A stretch of DNA of 64,000 nucleotides from Limnephilus marmoratus (taxonomy: Eukaryota; Arthropoda; Insecta; Trichoptera; Limnephilidae), in assembly GCA_917880885.1 (NCBI GenBank), contig OU862913.1, positions 43,619,460 through 43,683,459 of the forward strand, given 5' to 3'. The position numbers and the translations under genes are program-made. The number at the start of each line of letters is the position of its first letter. Positions within the stretch are counted from its first letter, which is position 1. Below, piece after piece: positions 47,701-59,700 of this stretch. The notes below the pieces were generated by a model. It worked only from the letters and a program-made list of their open reading frames with translations. It searched no databases and had not been told where the DNA came from.

Positions 47701-50700
47701 TCGTATAGTGTTCCTTACGAGTCCTTACAAAAAATTATTAAATAATGTAAATCAAAGAATATACAGTATATACAAAGCAATGCCAAAAGAACAATATTAG
47801 CAACAGCTGTGCTGTATTGGCACAGGATATGATAAAACGGTGTCAACGGTGTATAACGGTGCCATTAAACAAGAATCATTTAAACTAAAATATAATATAG
47901 GAACAGGAGGCAGTTTACGTTTAGAAATAATACAAATTCGGAGTGCACATAAAAGTATAGTAAGAAGGTAATAGAAATCAAACAATTGCCGGAAACATGA
48001 GGAACATGGCTTATTGGAGTAGGTTTATTGACAAGGATTAAAATTCATAAAAGATATGATTTTTTAAAGAAGTTTGTTTTTAATGCCCTTTTTTTGTTTG
48101 TGTTATGCATTTTAATATTTTATACATTATATTTATTTCTAAAAATTATAATCTAAACATTTGAAATCATATTTTATCACCTCTCAAAAACAGTTTTTAG
48201 TATATAGGATACATTCAGAAATATTCCACTAACTTGGATTTAATTGGAAAACGGAAATTTTCTGACCTTCTCACAGAATGTGCCCAAGACCTGAAGGGTT
48301 AAACGAATAATTTTATAGTATTCATTTATTCATTTCATAAATATTCATATATTAAACAAACGTTGATTTCTTATACACATAGAAACAATGCTCGGCAATT
48401 GATATGGTCATCCGAAGCGACAATTCATTCAACAACAAGATTGTCCTCCCACCTTGACCATAAGGCTATGAATATTGTGACCATTGGCAAATTAGTCCCG
48501 CAGGCCAAAAGATAAAACAGTGTATGTAAAAGACAACCATCAAGAACACAGAAATTAACGCTACAATTAATGCAACTTGACAGTCACAATTTCATTAGCC
48601 ACCACATCAAAACAGCTCCGATGCTGTTTAGATTTTAGTTAAGTAATTATCATTCACCGTGCATTAATGGATGTTCATCAGTCGTCTGAAATTAAAAATG
48701 CATTAAGGGTAGAAGGATATAGTTTAGATCGCATAATCGTAAGCGCCCATGTTAAATCACACAGATTTTTATCAATGACAGTCAGTTTTTTCGAAAAATT
48801 TGAACATTATTCATCAAATTTGAACGTTAATCTATCTATCTATATATAACCTGTCTATCTATCTATCCTCTATCTATCTATATAAATAAAAATAAATCTC
48901 CGAAATGTATATACGCGGACAAGCTCCGAACGACTGCACCAAATTGGTAATTTTTTTGTGTTTGTTATTGCCAGGGCAAAGTTTCTGGTGACTCTTGGCA
49001 TTATGAAATTTGTATAAAAAATTACAATAGGTGGCACGTGAGCTGTTGGAAAACTGAATGAACCGGGACTGAATGTATGGAATGCGGGAGCGGGGTAGGG
49101 GGAGAGGAACCCAGGGAAGGGGGTTCGCGGGAGGGGGGGAGTGGAATCTGGGAGAGGGAGGGGAACTCGGGAGGGGGGTTTACGGGACGGGGGAAGGGGG
49201 GAGTGGAATGGGGAGAGGCAAGGGAGAGAAGGCGGAATGGGAACACGAGAGTAGGAGGGGAAGCGGGAGAGGAATGTGACGAATGGGAAAGTAGACGCAG
49301 AGAGAAATAATTTCTTTATTAAATGCAACGCATGCCGGGAACCAGCTAGTTTTCAAATAAAGATTTTTTAATTCTTATTATATTGAAGTTTTATTGGAAT
49401 TTTCTTTTACTACAGTGATATAAAAAATAACAAACCTGTTTTTGTTTTCAGACATGCGATGTGGGGGGCGCCGTTCGGATCGTCTGCTGCCCACTGTCGA
49501 CAGTTATTGAAGGTACGGTACCCAGAACTGAATCATCATTCATTTTAGATCCAGTAGGGGGTGCAAGGTTCGTGGATTTCCTAGGTCCTCTTATCACCAT
49601 AAAACCGTCATTGCAAAAGACGGTGAGTCGTCGAGGTAAAATAACAAGAGCTCTGAGTGTTTGGAACAATATCAATAATAATTATTGAAGATGCCTCATA
49701 CCGTAGACCGGGAAACATCAACCCTGAAATATTCCACCGACCCACATTAATTCTGGATTGTGGGTAGAATCTTCATCGTAATGATGTATTGTGTAACTCT
49801 GATATATCATTTTATTTGCAGGAAGCATTTGCTTGGCAAAGGACACAAAAATAGCGGGGGTATACAAACCATTTGCCAACTGCCAGACAGCAATGAAAGC
49901 CGCCAGTCAAGGCACTTTACCACAGGTACTGTTATTCCCTTTATCTCTGAAAATAATAAGTATGTACAATCACAGCAATTTTACTTTCTACATATTAATA
50001 ATTATAAAATAAACTGTCATAGAAAATATTTCGATCTAATGCGTCAGTTAGTTTTGTAAGCTCCGATCCCATTGTGAGTTCTTCTCTTATTCTTGTCGCT
50101 CGGGTTACCTTAAATGATGAGTCAGTAGATTCAGTCCATAGATACTAATTCACTTGGGTAGCTTTTCTATTCACATTATGCCCCAGTCTATAATTTTATT
50201 TTCGCATCACCTCTTTCCATCGTTACGAAAATTCAGTTCATTATAATTGATTTCCTGCTACATTGTTAACTTACCAAAAATAAATGCAGAAAAGCAAACA
50301 AATTTCACTAATTATTATACCTGCCGTGAGAGGATTAGAACATGCAACATGGTATTTTCAGCATAAATTAACGCACACAGGTCGAAATTAGAAATAATTT
50401 TAATAAACAACAAGATTGCCGCCCTCCTACCTTGACAACGAGTCTGAGTACAATAAACATTGGCAAGTCAGTCCCACAGGTTGGAAGATAAAATAGACTA
50501 AAAGAAGAAGATAACCATCAGGAACACACAAATGAACACAACAATAAATACATTTTGACACGTACGAGTATATTAAGCACTGTGGAAAAACCAAAATCGT
50601 TAAAATACTTTACAGATCACAACATCGTCATGTGCACTAATTCTAGATCACAGTTATTTTTCATTTCTTGATTATAAATTTGGATTTCACCCGTTAAGGG

Positions 50701-53700
50701 TTTTTATACCACTTACAGTTCATATTTTTTCTAAAAATTAGTTACGTTTTTTTTTAAACCACACTTGCCCTGAAGAAACAAAACTTATTCATTTAAAACA
50801 CTAAAAAAGAACAAACAAACAACAGTTGATTTTAGAAGAGAGACTAACATAAGCCGATATATGTATATAATTAATATGAATTAGATGAAAGACGGCAAAA
50901 TGGATTATCAATAGTAGATTCACCGGCAGTTATTGCATTCAAATCTTTCTGCATATTTAATTTCCCTTTTTCTCTTTCACAGTCTTTTTCTCTTTAACAG
51001 TTTTTTTTTTCTCTTTCACCGTCTTTGAGTCTCAATAATATTGTTGCATTTATTAAAACCACAATGATGACTAAGGTTTAATTTATTTTTCAGATTGGCG
51101 CTTTAGAAGACGATGTTCAAATTGTCTGTTGTCCTCTGGTTATTGAAGGTACTGTACCCAGAAATGTATCATAACTCATTACAAATCCAGTAAGCTTTGC
51201 GATGGTTCGGTGATTTCGAAGCCTCCCCCACCACCACAATACCGCCACTGAAAAAGTCAATGAGTCGCTGAGGTGGAATACCAACGGCTGCGGAGTGTTT
51301 GAAACTTTACCACTAGAAATTCTTGAAGATACCTCAAACCGTAGACGGCAAATATTAACCCTCAAATTTCCCACTGACGCACATTATTTCTGGATTGTGG
51401 GTAGAATCTTCGTAGTTTTGTTGTTTAACTCTGGTGTGTCTGTATTTTTTGCAGGAAGTAACTGCACGCTAATAGATACAAAGATGGCAGGAGTATGCAG
51501 ATCATTTGCCAACTGCCGGAGAGCGAAGAAGGCCGCCGGTAGAGGCGTTGTACCACAGGTACTGTTCTTTCCTTTTTGCGTATGTGTCAATAACAACGCG
51601 TTTGACTTAAGGGATAAACATTAATTATGTAAGCAGTTTTTATTCTAATCTAGACCCCTCCCCTCTCCCTTGGTCAGATAATTTTGGGCCACTTCCTATA
51701 TACTTTTCAAGTAACGTGAGATATTGGTGAATCCCCCCACCCCCCCCCCCCCCTTTTTATCTCACGTAATTAATGTATGCCTCCTTACGTGTTCTCAACG
51801 TGACCTTCCTTTGCTTACAGAGATGTGACTTAACTGATAACGAATCGGAGTTGGTGTGCTGCGCGGAGACTGACTGTCCGCCGCTGCCGAAGGGATTTGT
51901 CGCTCAGTTACCAAATGGATCCAAGGCTGCGGACTGTGAGTTACACAAAACCCGAGCTGAAATAATCTAAATGATGCATTTCTACGTACTCTGCGTAAAG
52001 TACTCTTTTGAAAATTCTTTTTTTTACAGAAGATATTAAAAAATATCATGAATAAACCTAATAGACAGTTTAAAACTTAACAAATGTCGTATTTTCCCAA
52101 ATTTCAAATTACCTAATTTGATGTAATATCCACAAAATGTGAGATCTACTTGCAAAGTTATCTTCTGTAAACTAAAGGTTTTTAGAAACAGTATACAGTA
52201 CATAGGGCGCGCGTATCGATTTATTCTCGCGAGACTTCAGACTGAATCATTCATCATTAAAAAAATGTATTAGTGTTTTTCTTTTATTGTAAAGGTAAAA
52301 AAATAACCTTTTTGATTTTAACAAACAAAGTGTTAAATTTTCTCTGTTAGAAAAATCGTTTTTTTAATACTGAAATCCACAATATTTAAGTTATAAATAT
52401 CATAAAGGGGAAAATCCTACTTATAATTTCAACTGGACTGATAGAACAACTACCTGGCTATACACATCTACATTATATACTAGAAATTATCTTCCACTCT
52501 GTGATTTACTTAGTCCCACGAATAACTGTAGGAACTTGAAACTTTTATTAGTAATATTTTTGAATGTAGCTATTACTTTGTGGTTATCCATTATAGAAAA
52601 ATGAAATAATTTAACTTTGTATAAACCACTTATTTGATGCGCAAATCCGACCGGTTTCGGAACAAACGTTCCTTCGTCAGGGAAAGCTTATACTAATTTG
52701 ACAGTTTCGAACAATGTTTTATTATGGAATAAATAATAATCTATTATAAATAATAAAATCGATTTTAGAATATATCGCAAGCCAACATACACTGACATAG
52801 TAATTCATAGGACCTCCAACCACCCTGTCTCACAAAAACACTCCACCTTCCATTCCATGATACACCGCTTAGTAAATGTCCCAATGTCTAATAATAATTT
52901 CCTTTCTGAACTTTCAATAATAAAACAAATTGCTATAAATAACGGATATGAACCAAAATTAATTGATAACATCCTAAATAAAAAACTTATCAAAATTTCA
53001 AAAAATAAATATCTATACAATTCTAATAATATTAATGATAAAGAATGGCGTAAAATTTTGTATATTAATAATTTTTCAGTTCAATGTTGCAAAAATCTTC
53101 CTTCTAATATTAAACCAGCGTTTTATACAAGAAATAATATCGGTAATTTTTTGAGAAATACTAAAGATAAAGACCATAAATTGACTAATTCCGGAATATA
53201 TAAACTCAAATGCAATGATTGTCCCTCATTTTATATTGGAAAAACCACTCGTAATTTTGAAATCAGAATCAAAGAACATTTAAGATGTCTTAATAATAAT
53301 AATTTTTCTGAGTTTGCTAACCATATCATTGAAAATAACCATAGTTTTGAAAAAAATACAGGGATAAATATTCTTCATATTAATAATAAAGGAAAACGTT
53401 TAGATAACTTAGAAGCCTTGGAAATTAAAAAATCCCTTAAAAATAATGAATCTATTATTAACAAACAAAAAATATTGTCATATAGCCCAATCATGGATTT
53501 GTTCCCCTACCCACCCACTCTACACTAATACCTACCTACCCAATCTACATTATTATCTAGCAACAGCTCCACCCCTACCATAATAAAACATTGTTCGAAA
53601 CTGTCAAATTAGTATAAGCTTTCCCTGACGAAGGAACGTTTGTTCCGAAACCGGTCGGATTTGCGCATCAAATAAGTGGTTTATACAAAGTTAAATTATT

Positions 53701-56700
53701 TCATTTTTTTTTTATTTTTTATTAGTAATGTTTTGTTTCCTCTACAGACTGTATAGAGCTGGCAGAGAAGATTCACCCGTGCCAAGAAACACGCTCCGGT
53801 TGGACTCGGGGAGATACATTATGTCCTCTACTCACACCAGACTCCAATAAAGTATATCACAAGACTCCTATAACAACTACAGCGGAGGCCCCATATTATG
53901 TAAGTTACAGAAATAGGTAGCTTTATTTAAAACCAAAAACAATAATTTATTTATATCCAAATAATAATAATTTTTTTTTAAATTAATCCATGTATTTGGG
54001 GATGCAGTGTGGAGGGCCTTTTTAAGGAAAGGAAGAAGAGGAAGTTTGGGTAAAGAAAAAGATATGAGGAGGGGGTAGGTTTCTAGGGATAAGTGTGTTC
54101 AAGAGTGACGGACGAATGGACCCTGTAGTCTCGCGGCGGTGCAAGAAGATGGATCTAGAGAGACCAGCTGGAGAGGTCAGAGGATCTTCCCGAAAACACT
54201 TCACCCGATGAACTCGGATACCCCTGCTAAGTTACCAAACGTAGCTAGCCACTTGGGGTGACTTATGGCGGAGGTGTTGGTTATCCAACACTTCGTCTCC
54301 CAACCAACTAACCAGCACGCCGTTTCATGGCAGCAGTAGGAGGGATGATAGACCGCTTCAAAACTCGGTCTCAGCAACTTCTTGCTTCATTCACATTCAT
54401 ATTCCATCTCATGTTCATATACACTCATCTTGTGTTATTCTGACTCTTGACCCGACCCAGCTCTAGTAACTTTAATTAACTTCCGCGGCGTATATTCTCC
54501 TTACACTATTTTTTCGTTTATCCGCTCTACATGCCCAAACCATCCAAGGGTCCTTTCTTAATCAAGAGATGTAACATACTTCCCTTCAACACTTTAAGTT
54601 TTTAAGCTCTTAAAAAATATTAATTTTGAAGAAAACATGTATTCAGATGTCGGGTTGAAAAAGTTTTTTTTTTTTTACAGTGAATACCGCACAAGAATCT
54701 CAACTGCTCCCGTCTGGAGCCATTGAGACTATGGCATCCCCAATAGGGGTATGTTGTGAGGCTGAAGGTTGTGGGGAGGGGAAGGAGGTGGGGAAGAGGA
54801 AGGTTGGGAAGTACCTGGCTATTCAGATCTGGTCACCAAACACGGCTAAAGCCATTTTTAAGCAACGTTTCAATTCTGAATGATGGTCTTACACCAGGGC
54901 GATACTAATAGTATCTTCCACTCTGGAACATGCCGCAAATATACTATATATTATTTTAAATGAATTAATTGTGAAATAACACAAATTAATCAAATAAAAT
55001 TTATTTGCGCATGCCGGGTTCGAACCCGCGTCCTCCGGATTGTGAGTCAAGAGTCTTACCCACTGGACTACGGAGGTCGTCCAGTGGATAATTACATAAA
55101 TTTCCCTTCACAAAAAAATGATTATGTTGTATTATTTCCCAATTTATTCTTTTAAAACAATATATATTTCTTTTATTTGGGAGGTGGGATGAGTACCGCC
55201 TCCCCGGAAACCATTGATACCCAAAACCCCTTGCAAAGTCACCCTAAGTAGTTAGCTTCGTTTGGTGAATCAGGGGTGTCCAGGTTCGAGGGGTGAGGTT
55301 TGTCAAGGTTTTGGCGGCGGATGCTTTTGCCCATCTACTGCGTGGCGGGCCGGATCTGGAGAGACTGAATGAGGGCGACGTTATGACCTCTCCAGCAGTA
55401 CTAACTCGACTCATCATCACGCAATGGGAAGGATGGATTCACACGTTCATCACTCCTGAACACATTGATCCTCAGATTCCTACCCATCCCTCATCCCAGA
55501 GTTTTCTCTCCATCCTTTCCCCAAAAAGACATAGGCTTTTTTTTCGTTGAGGTCGCCTGTGTGGAGAAGAAGTTTTTTTATGTGAATTGATATTATATTT
55601 TCGACACGTTCCGATGTGAAAGATACTCTCAGTATTGCCCTGGTGAGTAAGACCACCACTCAGAACTGATACGTTGCTTGAAATCGCTTTAGTCGCGTTT
55701 GGTGACTAGATCTGATTAGCCCGTACTTCCCAGCCTTCCTCTCGCCCATCTCCTTCCCCTCCCCATTACCTTCAGCCAAACATTTACCCCAATTTGTGAT
55801 GCATTAGTTTCACTAACTCCTGATGATTGAGTGCAATTGGACTCTTGTGCGGTATTCATAAAAGAAAAGAAGATGAAATAACAATTAAAAATATTTATTT
55901 TTAGACCAATAATCAAACTTGTTTAGAGAATAATATTTGGATGTCGTGTTGTGTTCCCAGGGACGTATTGGATCAGGTCAGAGAGGAGACATTACCTGGC
56001 AGGGGCGGCCTGTAAGTCTAGTGAGTGACCAGTGGGTGTTGTGTACTGCAAGGGCCATTGAATGGATTGGGTGAGTTTATTGTTTCTTTTTTAAAAATTC
56101 AACTCGCCCTTGAAAAAATGACTGCAACGAAGAACATAGACAAACGTTCTGAAATGAAGTTTGAATGATCAAGTTATAAAGATTTAAGCACCTTTGAGGT
56201 ATTTTTCACAAAACTGGCGCTGTACACGGTGTCTGTCATCTCGTTGTATAAGCGGGCAACTGATGAATCTACCTCAAATTATTATTGACTGAGGTTAGCA
56301 AAATTCTTTTTAAACTCTTTTCATTTACGTTTGTTTGTATGTTCCGCTTCCTGTTCAGGATGGTGGCTGTATTAATGGTTTTTAAAGATTATGTTTTCAG
56401 ACTTTTAATAATCGTGCTTTTTTGGACTTTTTCGAATTTGTTCAATATTATGGTATCTACCTGCCTAAAGAAAGTCTGAAAAACGAATTGTCATTGAGAC
56501 AGCGACGTTTCCTCGAACAAAATGTATAAATATTCTTCGTTTGAAGTTTAAGAATGTTGTATTAAGTGGGAAGGTATTTTAGTACCTACTTATAAATTTG
56601 ATGATTTGAGAAGAAATAATGGTTTTTATTTATTAGAAAGTAAGTAAGAAACTTTTTGTACGCGTCTATTGTTACAGAATTACATATGTACCTAATAGTG

Positions 56701-59700
56701 TAGTCATGAGAACACAAAATAATCGTAATATCGTGTTTTTTTTAAATTGTTTCGTTTTTGATCATATTTTGTTGCCTACTTATAATAAATGATTAAATCT
56801 TATTATAAATAATAATTCTATACATTAGTTCCATTAGTTAAAAACATAGTGTCACCCGAGTTGTTTTTAATGTCCACTTTGATTGTTGGAAATAATGATT
56901 TATTTGTGGTTCAAATATTGTTACAAAGTTCCCTTCAGGTCACTCATGCAATTTTTTTCTCCATTTAATATTTAGTGTCTTTAAATGTAGTGATTAATAT
57001 TATGCTACTTCATTCAATTTTTTAAATGTTCAAATGTTTTTTAAACCTCAATACAGGCTATTATTCCTAGTGAAGTTAATACTTTTAATTTAAAAATAAT
57101 AATATGATTTATATACGGGTGACAAATAATAAAAACAGAGTGTGCAATTCACACGCGGTAGAAGCAAAATCTTCAGAAAACTAAAGTAGTCAAGAGTGGA
57201 GAGGCTACGAAGCACCGCACAAAGAGGAGACCATACCATCTCATTCTCTCGCAGGCTAATACAAACATTACGTGTTTGTCACTCTTTAGTGCAGCTATTT
57301 TTCGTTTAATCGAGTTTCAAATCACAACGGTGCTAAAGAAGTTTCCGATTCAATAAATCGGGATCGAGTCATCGCATCGACGCATTTATAAGATAGTAAA
57401 CAGCTGAAAGTAATATTAATATGCCAGTTAAAAAATTCTACTTCGGACACGATTTACTCCAGAACAAAGCTCACGAGAGGGATGGATTCGTACATCCGAC
57501 ACTACAGGACATCCGTCACTCCTGAACGTTCTTTACTCATGGACATCCGTCACTCCTGTTCATATGAGTTTTTTTTAAAGTGGAAACTTCTTTAGCACCG
57601 TTGTGATTTGAAACTTGATGAAACGGAAATAAGCGACATTAAAAAGAGACAAACACAAACATCTATAGGATTTAGCCTGCGAGTGAAAGAGGTGTCCTCT
57701 TTGTGCGGTGCTTAGTAGAATAAGTAGTAAAATAATAAATTGCTAACATTATTATAATAAATAAACTCTGCACTTATCCTACGCCTCTGCATTCGTCTCA
57801 TTTTCACCAACTTTAGTTTTCTGAAGGTTTCACTTCTACCGCGTGTGAATTGCATACACTGATTTTTTTAAATAATTTTCAGCATAATGTGTCACCATGA
57901 AATTCTTTCGAGGAATTGATTAAAACCTTTTTTTGCTGCGAAAATGTGGCGGGAAATTTGAAGTAAAGTATCTTTTTGATTTTGTTATGCGATGATTATT
58001 AACTTTTCAAATTTAAAACATTTCTTCTGGAAAAATTGGGAATTGAGAAAAAAATTGCTCGTAAAATGGGTCGGGAAATTATGTTAGAGTTTTTAGAAAC
58101 TGAGAAATTTACAGTTTTGTTAACCCCTCAGACCAATTTGTTTCCTTTTCGGAACAACTCAAAGAGGTCTCATAGAAATCGTAGTTCTCCTCTTACTATC
58201 ATGTATAGAAATATGATCTAAAAACGGTGTTAGAAAAAGTTTAATTTAAAATTTGAAAATTTATAACAAAATAATCAAAACGTTCGCTTTTCAGAAACCA
58301 AAGTTTCCAACCAAAATTTGAAAAAGATTATGAATTTTCGGAAATTTTATAATAATGAACATGAAACGATAAAAAATAGAGTTGACGATAACTTTTATAT
58401 AACAATTGCTTACAAAAAAATATGTGTGCGTTTTAATTTTTGTTGTCAGTAATTTTAATTGTTATCTATTTGTTTTCATCACTTTTCAAAAACAATTTTT
58501 AATTTTCGGATGCGTTCATAAACATTCCATTTATGTAGATTTTATTGAAAATGGAAATATTTTGATCTTCCGATAAAATAGGCCGGAGACCTGAGGGGTT
58601 AATTAAATTTTGACAATTTCTTGTCTGAGACGGTTCTTTTTGAAAACAACAGAGAAAGTCACTTCCGTTTACAACAATCAGAAATGTACAGTCCTTCAGA
58701 TAATAATACTACCAGATAAGGACATATTTAGCATTAAAGAAGCGTCTTTTGTTGCAGTTCCAGTGAAGTTAAGTTTGTTGGATTGGGCGGGACATTAACA
58801 CCCCGGTACAATCCAGATGAGATATATGGCGTCACTAAACAATTCATTCACCCGCTATTCAAGGGAACTTACTCTACAGTGTACAACGACATCGCCCTCC
58901 TTCAGCTAGACAGAGAGTAAGTATTTCATAATTATATAATATATTGAAATAATTTGAATTAAAAATAACATAACAACAAAAAAACATAAAATAAATAAGT
59001 CCACACGTGCAACCGTAATTGGAATTCCAGACCATATACTGTTCGGGAGTTTACTCTAGCAACTGAGCTATCTCCCCAACCTTCAGACCTGCTCTATTTA
59101 TCCATTCTACTTTTAAACTTTTCAGTATTTGTTTTATCAATATAACAAATCTGACGGCCTTCGTGGTAAAGGGAAATGGCTCTCGACTAGTAATACGGAG
59201 GTCGCGGATTCGAATTCGGCATGTGTTAGTAAATTTTATTTAATTAATTTGTGATATTTCTCAACTTATTCATTTAAAACAATATATGTAGTTTAATTAC
59301 GGCACGTTCCAGAATAGAAGATACTCTCAGTATCGCCCTGGTATAAGACCACCATTCAGAAATGAAAGGTTACTTAAAATGGTTTTAGCCGTATTTGATG
59401 ACCAGATCTGAATAGCCAGGAACTTCCCCACCTTCTTCCTCCCCATCTCCTTCTCCTCCCCACTAACTCCAGCTTCACAACATAGCCCAATTTCCACAGT
59501 TTCACTTCAGACGGTTGGGAGCAGTCCCCGGCCTTACTCGAGCTTTATGTTGAGTATTTCGTAATTTAATGTGACCTCCCATTCTTGTGTGCGTGCAAAA
59601 ATTTCATCAATATCGAAAACAAATAACTATATAAACTAAAGCTATTAACAATAACTATAGATTCCATCATCACAGATAGTCTTCTCTATATAAATAGATA

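Larger units (their letters stand above)
52597..53708 (+). mobile_element. Penelope-like element fragment with inverted terminal repeats
   Basis: Inverted repeats of about 130-140 bp (52597-52738 and 53579-53708) flank a 5'-truncated frame with a GIY-YIG domain. Inverted, rather than direct, terminal repeats and 5' truncation are usual for Penelope-like elements. It ends only 39 bp before SPH exon 16. Confidence 0.85.

Noticed and set aside
48870..49328. Minus-strand Pro/Ser-rich open frame of 152 codons
   Set aside because: Same explanation as the frame in the 8896-9672 Helitron: it is the low-complexity core of a related Helitron.
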